A DNA stretch of 64,000 nucleotides from Natranaeroarchaeum sulfidigenes (GTDB lineage Archaea; Halobacteriota; Halobacteria; Halobacteriales; Natronoarchaeaceae). The notes under the pieces are model-generated. The model was given only the letters and a program-made list of their open reading frames with translations. It did not search any database and was not told the origin of the DNA. The translations under genes and the position numbers were made by a program. This document shows, piece by piece, positions 1 through 8,501 of the stretch. Position 1 is the first letter of the stretch, and each line of letters opens with the position of its first letter. Location: positions 1,984,001-2,048,000 of the forward strand of contig NZ_CP064786.1 in the NCBI RefSeq assembly GCF_017094485.1, written 5' to 3'.

Positions 1-1353
1 CTGACCAGCCGCGAGTACGACGAACTGATCGAGGGAGCTATGTTTCTCACGGAGGAACAGGGCGGCAGTGATGTTGGGGCGACCGAGACGACGGCCACAT
101 ACGACGACCGGGCTGACTGCTGGCGGCTCACCGGCGAGAAGTGGTTCTGTTCCAACATCGACGCCGAGGGGACGCTCGCGCTCGCTCGCACCGAGGACGC
201 ACCCGAGGGGACGGCGGGACTTTCGATGTTTCTCGTCCCGCACGGCGACCCCGACGAGGGCGTCCTGACCAAGGAGCGCCGCGCCGAGAGGTCGGACGCC
301 ACAGTCGACGACGGGCTGAACGACCAGCGCTACCGGCGATTGAAGGACAAGCTCGGTACGATCAGCGTACCGACGGGTGAGGTCGAGTTCGAGGACACGA
401 AGGCGTATCTCGTGGGCGAGGCTGAAAACGGGTTCAAGCAGATGGTACAGATGCTCAACCTCGAACGGCTCTCGAACGCCGCGGCGGCCTGCGGGATCAT
501 GGGCCGTGTCCTGTTAGAGAGCAAAGTGAAGGCGGCGAACCGCGAGGCCTTTGGCGAGACGATCGACCAGTACCCGCTGATGCGCGAGGATCTCGTCGAC
601 ATGGCTGTCGATCACGAGGCGGCGACCGCGTTTACGTTCGAGACGGCGCGGCTGTTCTCGGAACACGTCGCCGCGGAGCGGGCGGGTGAGTCGGCCGACG
701 ACGCCTACCGGCTCATGCGTCTGCTGACGCCGATCGCAAAGCTCCGAACCGGCCGGATGGCGGTCGACACAGCCTCCTACGGGATGGAAATCCAGGGCGG
801 CAACGGCTACGTCAACGAGTTCGTCACCCACCGACTGCTCCGGGACGCGCAGGTCCTGCCGATCTGGGAGGGGACCGAGAACATACTCTCGCTGGACGTC
901 CTGCGCGCGTTGGATCGGGAAGACGCGCTCGATCCCTTCGCCGTGGCCGTCCAGGAGCGCCTCGACAGCGTCACCCATCCGGCACTTGCCGAGGCCGTCG
1001 AGGCGGTGACCGACGAGTTCCACGACCTCACCGCGGCGGCAGCCACGCTCGCCACGGAGGACGCCGAGTACGCAGAGCTCTCGGCCAAACGATTCGCCCA
1101 CTATGTCTTCGATGTGTTCACCGCGAGTCTGCTCCTCGCGGAAGCCCAGAACGAGATCGAATCGGGTGATGGCCGTCTGGCGCTAGTCGCTCGACGGTTC
1201 GTCGACCGAAAGCTGACGCCACGGGAGGCCCGTGGGATTACGAACGGTGACCGGTTCGCAGTCGAGCAGTTCGAGCCGATTGTTCGTTTCGAGACTGTCG
1301 ATCCGACGGACATTGGACCGGGGACAGAGCCACAGACAGCGGCCGACGACTAA
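1..1353 (+). CDS. Acyl-CoA dehydrogenase, AidB-like (5' end outside the window)
   Basis: C-terminal part of a flavin-dependent acyl-CoA dehydrogenase. The reading frame is open from the first base, so the true start lies upstream. Near the beginning is the family motif TEEQGGSD of the FAD/substrate-binding middle domain. The C-terminal helical domain carries GNGY and then IWEGTEN, the motif that precedes the flavin contact. The middle domain's lid-like insertion and the roughly 450 residues present fit the AidB/adaptive-response branch better than a standard 380-residue beta-oxidation enzyme. Substrate unknown; a role in fatty-acid or branched-chain acyl-CoA oxidation is inferred from the family. 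The gene ends in TAA and a 108-bp AT-rich gap follows. Confidence 0.88.
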   Translation: MTSREYDELIEGAMFLTEEQGGSDVGATETTATYDDRADCWRLTGEKWFCSNIDAEGTLALARTEDAPEGTAGLSMFLVPHGDPDEGVLTKERRAERSDATVDDGLNDQRYRRLKDKLGTISVPTGEVEFEDTKAYLVGEAENGFKQMVQMLNLERLSNAAAACGIMGRVLLESKVKAANREAFGETIDQYPLMREDLVDMAVDHEAATAFTFETARLFSEHVAAERAGESADDAYRLMRLLTPIAKLRTGRMAVDTASYGMEIQGGNGYVNEFVTHRLLRDAQVLPIWEGTENILSLDVLRALDREDALDPFAVAVQERLDSVTHPALAEAVEAVTDEFHDLTAAAATLATEDAEYAELSAKRFAHYVFDVFTASLLLAEAQNEIESGDGRLALVARRFVDRKLTPREARGITNGDRFAVEQFEPIVRFETVDPTDIGPGTEPQTAADD

Positions 1354-1461
1354 TTTCAAATAGTATAGTATTTCACTACAGTATTCGAAGTATTGTGCCC
1401 TTCCGGTCAACTCCGAACGACTCCCGGCGCGTTTTTATTCTCGACGCCGTAACACGTCGGT

Positions 1462-2166
1462 ATGCACGTCGCGCTGGTCAACGTCGGCGATGAGATACTG
1501 ACAGGTGATACGACGAACACGAACGCCACCTGGATCTGCGCGCGTCTCAACGAGCGCGGCGTCGACGTCGAGCGGATAACCGTCGTCCCGGATCGGGTCG
1601 GCGAGATCGCTCGCGTGGTCAACGAGTACCGCGTCGAGTACGACGCAGTCATCGTCACTGGGGGGCTCGGACCGACTCACGACGACATGACGATGGAGGC
1701 CGTTGCCGCGGCCTACGGCCGGGACGTGGAGTCCAGCGAGGAAGCACTGGAATGGATCGTCGAGGAGGGGGGCTACGCCCGCGACGACCTCACCGAGGGG
1801 ACGAGCCATATCCCCGCAGGAGCGCGCCCGCTTCACAACGAAGTCGGTGTGGCACCGGGCTGTGTCGTCGACGACGAGGTGTACGTCCTGCCGGGCGTCC
1901 CCGCGGAGATGAAGGGGATGTTCGAGTCCATCGCCGCCGAGTTCGTCGGCGAGGACCGGTACGCCGAGACCGTCCCGATCGACGAACCCGAAAGCGCCCT
2001 GCTCGATCGGATCGAGGAGCTACGCGAGCGATTCGACGTCGGTGTCGGCGTCTACCCCGGCGAGTACGTCCGGATCAAGCTGACGGGCACCGACATCGCT
2101 GCAGTCGAGTCGGCGGCCGGGTGGCTCCGCGAGCGCGTCGACGTTCGAGTCGAAGAAACCGAGTAG
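1462..2166 (+). CDS. CinA-like molybdopterin-binding domain protein
   Basis: A 234-residue single-domain protein of the MoaB/MogA-like fold (MoCF_biosynth), as in the N-terminal half of CinA. The motifs GDEILTG near the N-terminus and TGGLGPTHDD in the middle are the usual signature. CinA proteins of bacteria add a C-terminal nicotinamide-nucleotide amidase domain, which is absent here, as is normal for archaeal versions. Family members have been linked to ADP-ribose or NMN hydrolysis; the substrate here is not evident. The AT-rich stretch about 25 bases before the ATG fits a leaderless archaeal promoter. Confidence 0.85.
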   Translation: MHVALVNVGDEILTGDTTNTNATWICARLNERGVDVERITVVPDRVGEIARVVNEYRVEYDAVIVTGGLGPTHDDMTMEAVAAAYGRDVESSEEALEWIVEEGGYARDDLTEGTSHIPAGARPLHNEVGVAPGCVVDDEVYVLPGVPAEMKGMFESIAAEFVGEDRYAETVPIDEPESALLDRIEELRERFDVGVGVYPGEYVRIKLTGTDIAAVESAAGWLRERVDVRVEETE

Positions 2167-2170
2167 CGAG

Positions 2171-2281
2171 CTACCGATACAGGAAGAACAGCCACGCGAG
2201 CGTGAGCAGGATACTTCCGCCGAGGACGACGAGACTGACTTCCCACATTGGCAGTGCGGTTTCGAGAGGCATCAGGTTCAT
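2171..2281 (-). CDS. 36-residue single-span membrane protein
   Basis: A short open frame below usual gene-finding limits. The product has a polar N-terminus, then one strongly hydrophobic stretch (about residues 15-34, rich in V, L, I, W and F) and ends FLYR. It fills most of the gap between the CinA-like gene and the YihY gene on the opposite strand, and its ATG faces the divergent yihY promoter. No homologous family is recognised. The membrane-helix composition and clean ATG-TAG boundaries make it credible, but expression is unproven. Confidence 0.5.
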   Translation of the reverse strand: MNLMPLETALPMWEVSLVVLGGSILLTLAWLFFLYR

Positions 2282-2368
2282 AGGCTCGTGTTTCCAGCGT
2301 GGTCTCTTAAACTTTGAGAAGCGTTCTGCGGCCTTTAGTTTACTATGCGATGAGCACGTACGGGACCT

Positions 2369-3184
2369 ATGAACGCGCAGGCGACCGCACGGACCGTGAT
2401 CGATCGTGTGAGCGAGGACAACGTCACGTTTCTGGCCGCCAGTATCGCCTATTACGCCTTCTTTTCGATCGTCCCGTTACTGCTGTTGACGCTCTCGATC
2501 GGTTCACTCGTCGGTGGCGAGGCCTTCGCCGAGCGGATCGTCGCGGTGGTCGAGCAGCATCTCTCCTCGTCTGGCGAAGAACTCGTCAGCGATGCCGTCG
2601 CGAACCCACAGGGTCGGGCAGGGGCGTCGATCGTCGGCCTGCTCGGGCTGACCTGGTCGGCGATCAAGGTGATCCGCGCGGTCGATATGGCGTTCGACCG
2701 GATCTACGAACCGGACGTGATGACCTCCCTGCCGCGCCAGATCCGGAACGGGATAACAGTCCTCCTGCTGGTCGGGCTGGGGGTCGTCATCATGGTCGGC
2801 GTGGGGACGCTCATCCGTCGGCCGACTGTCGTCGATCTTCCGTTCATCGACGTATTCGGCTGGCTCACCCTGATTCTCGGCCTGATAGTCGTCTTTCTGC
2901 CGCTGTACTACGTGATGCCGCCCACAGAGATGACCGTCCGGCGGGCACTGCCCGGCACTGTCGTGGCTGCCGTCGGCTGGATCGGCCTGCAGATCGGTTT
3001 CCAGATCTACACTGCCTATGCCGCGAACTTCGAGGCCTACGGGCTGCTCGGCGGCGTCTTGCTCTTCCTGACGTGGCTGTACTTCGGGGCGATCCTGATT
3101 CTGCTTGGTGCGATCGTGAACGCTGTCCTCGGCGAAAAGGCGATGCCAACGGTCGAGACTGAGTCCGCAGCAGTCGCCGAGTGA
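2369..3184 (+). CDS. YihY/BrkB-family inner membrane protein
   Basis: A 271-residue polytopic membrane protein with about six hydrophobic segments. It has the family-typical N-terminus: a charged amphipathic helix followed by ASIAYYAFFSIVPLLLL, and in the C-terminal half the YLFGxxxILLGA-like segment (here LTWLYFGAILILLGA). Bacterial relatives were once misnamed ribonuclease BN; the molecular function is not settled, with an envelope or transport role assumed. The length is close to the family norm. The ATG was chosen because it precedes the first conserved helix and sits 3' of an AT-rich element. Confidence 0.85.
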   Translation: MNAQATARTVIDRVSEDNVTFLAASIAYYAFFSIVPLLLLTLSIGSLVGGEAFAERIVAVVEQHLSSSGEELVSDAVANPQGRAGASIVGLLGLTWSAIKVIRAVDMAFDRIYEPDVMTSLPRQIRNGITVLLLVGLGVVIMVGVGTLIRRPTVVDLPFIDVFGWLTLILGLIVVFLPLYYVMPPTEMTVRRALPGTVVAAVGWIGLQIGFQIYTAYAANFEAYGLLGGVLLFLTWLYFGAILILLGAIVNAVLGEKAMPTVETESAAVAE

Positions 3185-3257
3185 CCGATAGCTGGTTGAT
3201 AGCTGTCCGGGACACCCGACAGCCGTCCTTTTATTGGTCGCCACGCTATGTCGGGAT

Positions 3258-4358
3258 ATGCGTCGTATCGGCGTCGTCGTGAATCCGGTTGCCGGGATGG
3301 GTGGTCGGGTCGGACTCAAGGGAACCGACGGAAAAGTCGAGGTAGCAATCGGACGCGGAGCCGAGCCGCGGGCGTTCGATCGGGCAGTCACGGCGCTCGA
3401 CGCGCTCGCACGTCACGACCCGGCAGTCGAACTGCTCGCCGCAGGCGGTGTGATGGGGGTCGACGCGGTAAGTGAGGTAGGGCTCGAACCGGTCGTTGTG
3501 ACCGATCCGGCGGGAAGCGCTCCCGGAGAGACGAGCGCCGAAGACACCCACGAAGCGGTTCGAGCGTTCGTCGACCGGGAGGTCGACCTCGTGCTGTTCG
3601 TCGGCGGCGACGGCACCGCAGTCGACGTGGCGAACGCCCTCGACGAGGCAGACGTCGAGACGCCCATGCTCGGCGTCCCCGCGGGCGTCAAGGTCTACTC
3701 GTCGGTGTTCGGCGTGACGCCGCGCGACGCGGGTCGAATAGCGGCGACGTTCGACCGCGTCGAGGAGCGAGAAATAAACGACATCGACGAGGACGCCTAC
3801 CGGGGCGGCGAGGTCGAAACCGAGTTACGCGCTGTGCGACCCGTGCCAGTCGCCGACGAACTGCAGGCGAGCAAACAGATCGGCGGGGGCAGCGTCGAAA
3901 CACTTGCAGCCGGGTTTGCGGACTCGGTCACGCCCGGGACTACCTACGTTCTCGGCCCCGGGAGTACGGTCGGCGCGATCAAGCGGGAGCTGGGTTTTGC
4001 GGGATCCCCACTTGGCGTCGACGTCTGGCGGGCAACGGCGACCGAGGACGGCCCTGCGGGGGAGTTGCTGGTTGCGGACGCAAGCGAAGCCGAGATCCTC
4101 GAGGCGCTGGGCGAACAAAACGTTGCTGTCGTCTCCCCGATCGGCGGTCAGGGGTTCGTGTTCGGCCGTGGCAACGATCAGATCTCGCCCGCCGTCCTCG
4201 AACGGTGTGACGTCGAAATCGTGGCCTCAAAGGCAAAACTGGACGAACTGGACGTCCTCCGTATCGATACGGGTGACGAGGAGACGGACGAGACCCTCAG
4301 CGGGTGGACGAAGGTCCGCGTGGGACGGTTCGAGCAGCGGATGATGCGGATTCGGTGA
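3258..4358 (+). CDS. ATP-NAD kinase-like (NAD/DAG-kinase fold) protein
   Basis: A 366-residue protein of the PpnK-like superfamily. The N-terminus has VVNPVAGMGG, and the nucleotide-binding GGDGT motif follows near residue 117. GVPAGVKVYSSVF then corresponds to the substrate-pocket loop. Haloarchaea usually carry a short true NAD kinase as well as this longer AcoX-related form, so the phosphoryl acceptor is uncertain. The start was set at ATG 3258 because the conserved beta strand begins three residues later; a TTG eight codons upstream gives an unconserved extension. Confidence 0.82.
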   Translation: MRRIGVVVNPVAGMGGRVGLKGTDGKVEVAIGRGAEPRAFDRAVTALDALARHDPAVELLAAGGVMGVDAVSEVGLEPVVVTDPAGSAPGETSAEDTHEAVRAFVDREVDLVLFVGGDGTAVDVANALDEADVETPMLGVPAGVKVYSSVFGVTPRDAGRIAATFDRVEEREINDIDEDAYRGGEVETELRAVRPVPVADELQASKQIGGGSVETLAAGFADSVTPGTTYVLGPGSTVGAIKRELGFAGSPLGVDVWRATATEDGPAGELLVADASEAEILEALGEQNVAVVSPIGGQGFVFGRGNDQISPAVLERCDVEIVASKAKLDELDVLRIDTGDEETDETLSGWTKVRVGRFEQRMMRIR

Positions 4359-4465
4359 GCATGGCACCCGGGACAATATAATGACTCGCGGTTGAATATT
4401 AGGGGTTGTTCTCAGGAGACCAGAATATGGATAAGACTAAGGTACTCACCACGTTACATGGGGGC

Positions 4466-5497
4466 ATGGAAACACGAAAAGTCCAGCGGCTCGGGCCGTC
4501 CACGCTCGCGATGACCCTGCCCGCCGAGTGGGCGTCCGCCCACGACGTCGAGAAGGGTGACGAGGTGTCCCTGCGGATGAGCGGGAAAGGAACGTTGACA
4601 GTGCTCTCGGAGTCGGCGAATACCGACGACTCGGAGGCGATCATCAGAGCCGACGATCTCGACGCCGACGCCGTCGAACGCGCGATCGTGGCCCAGTACG
4701 TACTCGGCCGACGCGTCATCCGGATCGATCAGACCGAGGGCGCGCTGTCGAGCGACCACATCAACGCCGTGTATCGTGCCGAAACGCAGCTGATGGGCCT
4801 TGGCGTGATCGAGGAAACGCCCGAGAGTATCGCGATCCGGTGTTCGGTCGATCCCGAGGACTTCACGCTCGATAACCTGCTGGAACGGCTCGAATCGACC
4901 GGCTCGACCATGCGCGGTGAGGCCGTGAAGGCGCTCGCTCATGGCAACCCGGACCTCGCCCAGCGTGCGCTGAACCGCGAGCGGCAGGCGAACAAGATCT
5001 TCGTCCTCCTCCTTCGCCTGATCTTCACCTCGTATCAGAACCCCAACCTTGCCAGGGCCGTTGGCCTCAGTGATGGCTTCCCGCTGATCGGCTACCGGTC
5101 GATCGCGAAGAACCTCGAACTGACCGCGGACAACGCCGAGGACATCGCGGAGATCGTCATGGAGACCGACGACCACTCGCTGCACGTTGACAGCGATACC
5201 GTCCGGCGGATCCGCGAGTTCACCGACGACGTCGACGAGCTAACCAAACTCGCCGTCGAAAGCGCGGTCGAACGCGATTACGACAAGACGATCGAGGCAC
5301 GCAAGCGCTTCCACGAGATCGGCGACCGCGAACAGGAGATCCTCTCCGACCTTCCCGAGATGGACAACGAGGACCTCCTGCAGGTCCGGGAAGTGCTCGT
5401 CAGTCTGAAACAGACCGCCGAACACGCGATGCGAAACGCCGAGATCGCAGCGAACCTCGCGCTCAACGAGGAGTCCGAGCACACGACGATCAAATAG
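4466..5497 (+). CDS. PhoU-like regulator with N-terminal AbrB/SpoVT DNA-binding domain
   Basis: The N-terminal 45 residues (METRKVQRLG..., with TLPAEWA) form a swapped-hairpin AbrB-type domain. Two PhoU helical domains follow, with repeated EHAMRN/ELTADNAEDIAEI-type helices. Haloarchaeal proteins of this type are predicted regulators of phosphate uptake and metabolism. No pst transporter genes adjoin it here, so its target is not visible. An in-frame ATG 13 codons upstream (4427) is equally possible; the later ATG was preferred because homologues start with METRKVQ. It ends in TAG immediately before the convergent LEA14-like gene. Confidence 0.8.
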   Translation: METRKVQRLGPSTLAMTLPAEWASAHDVEKGDEVSLRMSGKGTLTVLSESANTDDSEAIIRADDLDADAVERAIVAQYVLGRRVIRIDQTEGALSSDHINAVYRAETQLMGLGVIEETPESIAIRCSVDPEDFTLDNLLERLESTGSTMRGEAVKALAHGNPDLAQRALNRERQANKIFVLLLRLIFTSYQNPNLARAVGLSDGFPLIGYRSIAKNLELTADNAEDIAEIVMETDDHSLHVDSDTVRRIREFTDDVDELTKLAVESAVERDYDKTIEARKRFHEIGDREQEILSDLPEMDNEDLLQVREVLVSLKQTAEHAMRNAEIAANLALNEESEHTTIK

Positions 5498-6478
5498 CTA
5501 CTCCTCGCTGCCGAAAATATCCGTTTCGATGGTCTCCTCGTGATCGAGCGCTTCCACGGGCACCCGGAACGTCTCCCCGCCCACCTCGACGGTGAGCCAG
5601 AACTGCATCTCCAGCTCGGTCGTCTGTTCGTTCTCCAGATGTGTCACCCACCACTCGTCGAGGCTGTCGTTGTCGATCGCGGTGACTGTCTCGACGGTCT
5701 CCTCGGCGTCGGGTGCAATGACGTACTCGCGCTCTGTCGAGCCACCCCCGACCACCACGTCGTTCATCGTGATCTCATACTCTAGCTGTGTGACGGTCAG
5801 AGGTACGGGCTGGGGGTTGTACGCGACAAAATCGAGCTCCATCGGCGTCGCCTTCTCGGAGACGTCGCCCCACTCACCGCTCGTCTCGTTGATATAGAAC
5901 AGGGGATCGGAGACCTCCGTGAGCAGTCCCAGTTCCGCGTCGTCGTCCGGGCTCACCGGCTGGGGTTCCTCGGAGTCGAACTCGTCGATCAGATCAGTTT
6001 CGACTTCCCGATCGTACTGATACGACGCGGTGCGGCTGAACCGGTCGTGGGTGATATCGGTGTCGACGACCATCTCGCTTCGCTCGCCACGGTCGATGTG
6101 GCTCGCCCACCACGGCGGAATCGCCTGGTTGTCCATCTCCGTCGTCAGATCGACGGTCGTGTTCCCGGTTCCGACCTCGACGCCCTCGCGCTCGCCTTCT
6201 GCGAGTTCGACGTCGTTCATCGAGACGGTGTACGCGACCGTCGCGTCGCCGAAGCTGATTCCGACCGGGTTCGGGTTGTCGATTATCAGCTCCGTTTCGA
6301 TCTCCGTGGTCGAGTCGTCGACCGCGCCGAACTGGTTGTTTACCTCGGCGATTCCGGGGACACCGATGACTCCCAGTCCCGCTGCGAGACCGACTGTTCC
6401 GACGAAGCCCACCAGCACGACTCCCGCTATTTTCAGCTTGCTGCCGAGGAAGATTGCTTTGAGCGCGCCGAGTGACAT
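5498..6478 (-). CDS. LEA14-like (WHy-domain) membrane-anchored protein
   Basis: A 326-residue protein with one N-terminal transmembrane segment (about residues 15-42) followed by two copies of a beta-sandwich WHy/LEA14 module. The repeats are recognisable by paired elements such as IDNPNPVGISFGD and AYNPQPVPLTVTQ, each followed by a TVSMNDV/TMNDVVVGG strand. LEA14/WHy proteins are associated with desiccation and water-stress tolerance; the role in haloarchaea is inferred from the fold only. The domains are predicted to face outside the membrane. The gene ends next to the stop of the convergent PhoU-like gene. Confidence 0.78.
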   Translation of the reverse strand: MSLGALKAIFLGSKLKIAGVVLVGFVGTVGLAAGLGVIGVPGIAEVNNQFGAVDDSTTEIETELIIDNPNPVGISFGDATVAYTVSMNDVELAEGEREGVEVGTGNTTVDLTTEMDNQAIPPWWASHIDRGERSEMVVDTDITHDRFSRTASYQYDREVETDLIDEFDSEEPQPVSPDDDAELGLLTEVSDPLFYINETSGEWGDVSEKATPMELDFVAYNPQPVPLTVTQLEYEITMNDVVVGGGSTEREYVIAPDAEETVETVTAIDNDSLDEWWVTHLENEQTTELEMQFWLTVEVGGETFRVPVEALDHEETIETDIFGSEE

Positions 6479-6571
6479 CTATCTGCCAGCCTCGGCAGCG
6501 ACGCATAAAAATCCGTCGTGGTGCTGTGGCGTCTGGCAAGAGCTAAGTTTCCCCCGGAAAAACCTCGGTAT

Positions 6572-6769
6572 ATGACTACACAGTCGGCCCAGCCGACGGA
6601 CAAGGGAACCGGATATGCGGTACTGTTCGGCGTGCTCGCAACGATCAGCGCAGCAGTGATGTACGTCGGAGCGACCTCGCTCGCTCCCCAGATGGTCGGG
6701 GCTGTCGGGTTCGCCTCGGTACTCGTTTTCGGCGCGCTGGCGATCCTCGCGCTTCACGTCTACAGCTAG
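6572..6769 (+). CDS. Small two-helix membrane protein (DUF7525-like)
   Basis: A 65-residue protein with a 12-residue polar N-terminus (TTQSAQPTDKG) and two hydrophobic helices separated by a short loop around SLAPQM. The layout matches a small haloarchaeal membrane family that I recall as DUF7525; the name was not verified. The start is the ATG just 3' of an AT-rich element; an upstream in-frame start would add a basic extension overlapping the LEA14 promoter. Function unknown. Confidence 0.65.
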   Translation: MTTQSAQPTDKGTGYAVLFGVLATISAAVMYVGATSLAPQMVGAVGFASVLVFGALAILALHVYS

Positions 6770-6815
6770 TGCCTCGAAAACAGTTAAGCGCGTAGGCTCC
6801 CTACCGCGCGACAGG

Positions 6816-7040
6816 ATGACCGAATATACGGAGGAAGAGCGACGTATCGTCGCATACTTGCGGGAGAGCGCCTCCGGAGGAGAGGGGTATTTTCGAGCGA
6901 AAGAGGTCGCTGAATCGCTAGGACTGACGGCAAAACAGGTCGGTGCACGGCTTCCCACGCTGGCCGAAAAGGCAGATGAGGTAGACATCGAGAAGTGGGG
7001 ACGCTCGCGCTCGACGACGTGGAAAGTGACGCTCAGTTAA
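6816..7040 (+). CDS. Small winged-helix-like protein (DUF7123-like)
   Basis: A 74-residue protein. The sequence pattern EEERRIVAYLRES, then RAKEVAESLGLTAKQVGARLP, fits a helix-turn-helix in which the second helix of the motif starts at SLGLTAKQ. It ends with a beta wing, WGRSRSTTWKVTL. Such mini winged-helix proteins are widespread in haloarchaea and act as, or are assumed to be, DNA-binding regulators. It lies 46 bp after the small membrane protein gene and 44 bp before the CoxG-like gene. A TATA-like element precedes it. Target unknown. Confidence 0.7.
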   Translation: MTEYTEEERRIVAYLRESASGGEGYFRAKEVAESLGLTAKQVGARLPTLAEKADEVDIEKWGRSRSTTWKVTLS

Positions 7041-7084
7041 ACCGTTCCAGCGGATTTTTACCCGCGTAGTCGTCAGGGTAGTAC

Positions 7085-7519
7085 ATGACTGTCCGGGTGG
7101 AGCGAACGTTCGAGTTGCCCGTACCGCCGGAACGCGTCTGGGAGTTCATCGTCGACCCGGAGCAACGAGCCCGCTCGATAAGCGTCGTCTCGGATTTCGC
7201 GCTCGACGACGAAGACGGCCGGAAAGCGACGTGGAAAGTCGACCTGCCGATCCCGCTCGTGAACCGGACGGCGAGCGTCGATACCGAGGATGTCCACCGT
7301 GATCCGCCCGCGTACGTGAAGTTCGTCGGTCGCTCGAAACTCATGCGGGTCACGGGTGAACACGAAATAGAGGCGACCGAGACGGGAAGTCGGCTCACCA
7401 ATCGCTTCGTCGTCGACGGACGGCTACCCGGTGTCGAGCGCTACTTCGAGGCGAACCTCGACGACGAGCTCGCCAATCTGGAAGCGGCGATCCGTGCCGA
7501 CACGACAACCAGCCCATGA
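7085..7519 (+). CDS. CoxG-like SRPBCC (START-like) domain protein
   Basis: A 144-residue protein of the polyketide-cyclase/CoxG fold. Strand one is RVERTFELPVPPERVWEFIVDPE, the typical VPAPPERVWxxLxDPE motif, and the family-typical sheet and long C-terminal helix (EANLDDELANLEAAI) follow. CoxG proteins help mature CO dehydrogenase, but the fold is a general hydrophobic-ligand binder and no cox genes are nearby. Its stop codon overlaps the start of the nitrilase gene in an ATGA junction, so the two are almost certainly co-transcribed and translationally coupled. Confidence 0.8.
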   Translation: MTVRVERTFELPVPPERVWEFIVDPEQRARSISVVSDFALDDEDGRKATWKVDLPIPLVNRTASVDTEDVHRDPPAYVKFVGRSKLMRVTGEHEIEATETGSRLTNRFVVDGRLPGVERYFEANLDDELANLEAAIRADTTTSP

Positions 7520-8319
7520 AGCTCGCGCTGGCTCAGATCGAGATCGAAGCCGCGGCCATCGAGGGGAACCGCCGTCGTGCCGAAAGCGCCATCGAACGGG
7601 CGGCGAGCCAGGGTGCCGATCTCGTGGCGCTACCCGAGATTTTCAACGTGGGGTACTTCGCGTTCGACGTCTACGAACGGTACGCGGAGCCGCTCGGTGG
7701 GGAAACGCTGACACGGATCGCCGACATGGCGGTCGATCACGGGATTGCCGTGATCGCTGGAAGTATCGTCGAGGATCTGGCAGCGACCGAGACGGCATCG
7801 ACGCCAGCCGAGTCCGGGCTCGCCAACACGACCGTGTTCTTCGACCAGGAGGGCGAACGGCAGGGGATCTATCGCAAACGCCACCTCTTTGGCTACGACT
7901 CCGCGGAGGCCGATCTCCTGGTGCCCGGGGAGCGTGACACCGTTGTCGAGTTCAAGGGATTTAGCGTCGGGATGACGACCTGTTATGACCTGCGGTTTCC
8001 CGAACAGTTCCGGCGGCTCACCGAGGCGGGCGCGACGCTCGTGGTCGTGCCCAGCGCGTGGCCGTATCCGCGAGTGGAACACTGGGAGACGCTCTCGCGT
8101 GCCCGTGCGATCGAAAACCAGCAGTACATCGCCACGATCAACGGCGCGGGCTCCTTCGACGATGCGACGCTTCTCGGTCGCTCGACGGTGTACGATCCGT
8201 GGGGAACGACGCTTGCGTCCTCTGATGATGATCCCGCGCTGGTAATCGCCGAGCTCGACCCGAGTACCGTCGAGCGCGTGCGGGAGGAGTTCCCCGCCCT
8301 CCGGGATCGACGCCAGTGA
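7516..8319 (+). CDS. Carbon-nitrogen hydrolase (nitrilase superfamily)
   Basis: A 267-residue cytoplasmic amidase/nitrilase-fold enzyme. The catalytic Glu-Lys-Cys triad is visible: E41 in ALPEIFNVGY, K121 in YRKRHLFGY, and C156 in MTTCYDLRFPE. The DLRFPE context after the cysteine is typical of omega-amidase/Nit2 and deaminated-glutathione amidase clades, so an omega-amide or similar repair reaction is likely. The exact substrate cannot be read from sequence. It is coupled to the upstream CoxG-like gene through a 4-nt overlap. Confidence 0.88.
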   Translation: MKLALAQIEIEAAAIEGNRRRAESAIERAASQGADLVALPEIFNVGYFAFDVYERYAEPLGGETLTRIADMAVDHGIAVIAGSIVEDLAATETASTPAESGLANTTVFFDQEGERQGIYRKRHLFGYDSAEADLLVPGERDTVVEFKGFSVGMTTCYDLRFPEQFRRLTEAGATLVVVPSAWPYPRVEHWETLSRARAIENQQYIATINGAGSFDDATLLGRSTVYDPWGTTLASSDDDPALVIAELDPSTVERVREEFPALRDRRQ

Positions 8320-8358
8320 CGGAACCGTAGATTTATACGGCGTTGACCCAAAAGACTG

Positions 8359-8396
8359 TTGCTGGCAGCACGACGCTTTTCACGTCGCGCCAGCAA
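8359..8396. terminator. Stem-loop between convergent genes
   Basis: An inverted repeat TTGCTGGC...GCCAGCAA encloses a second stem, CGACG...CGTCG, with a T-rich loop. It lies in the 180-bp gap between the nitrilase and aldehyde dehydrogenase genes, which converge. A bidirectional transcription-ending or RNA-processing structure is plausible; nothing else is seen in the gap. Confidence 0.45.
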
Positions 8397-8501
8397 TCAA
8401 CGCTCGTCGCGCTCGACCCGTCCACGCCGGGGCCATCCTAGGTGGCTCCGGTACTACGGCCTCGACTCCACCCCTCTCACTTTCGAGACCGCCAGCCCCG
8501 G

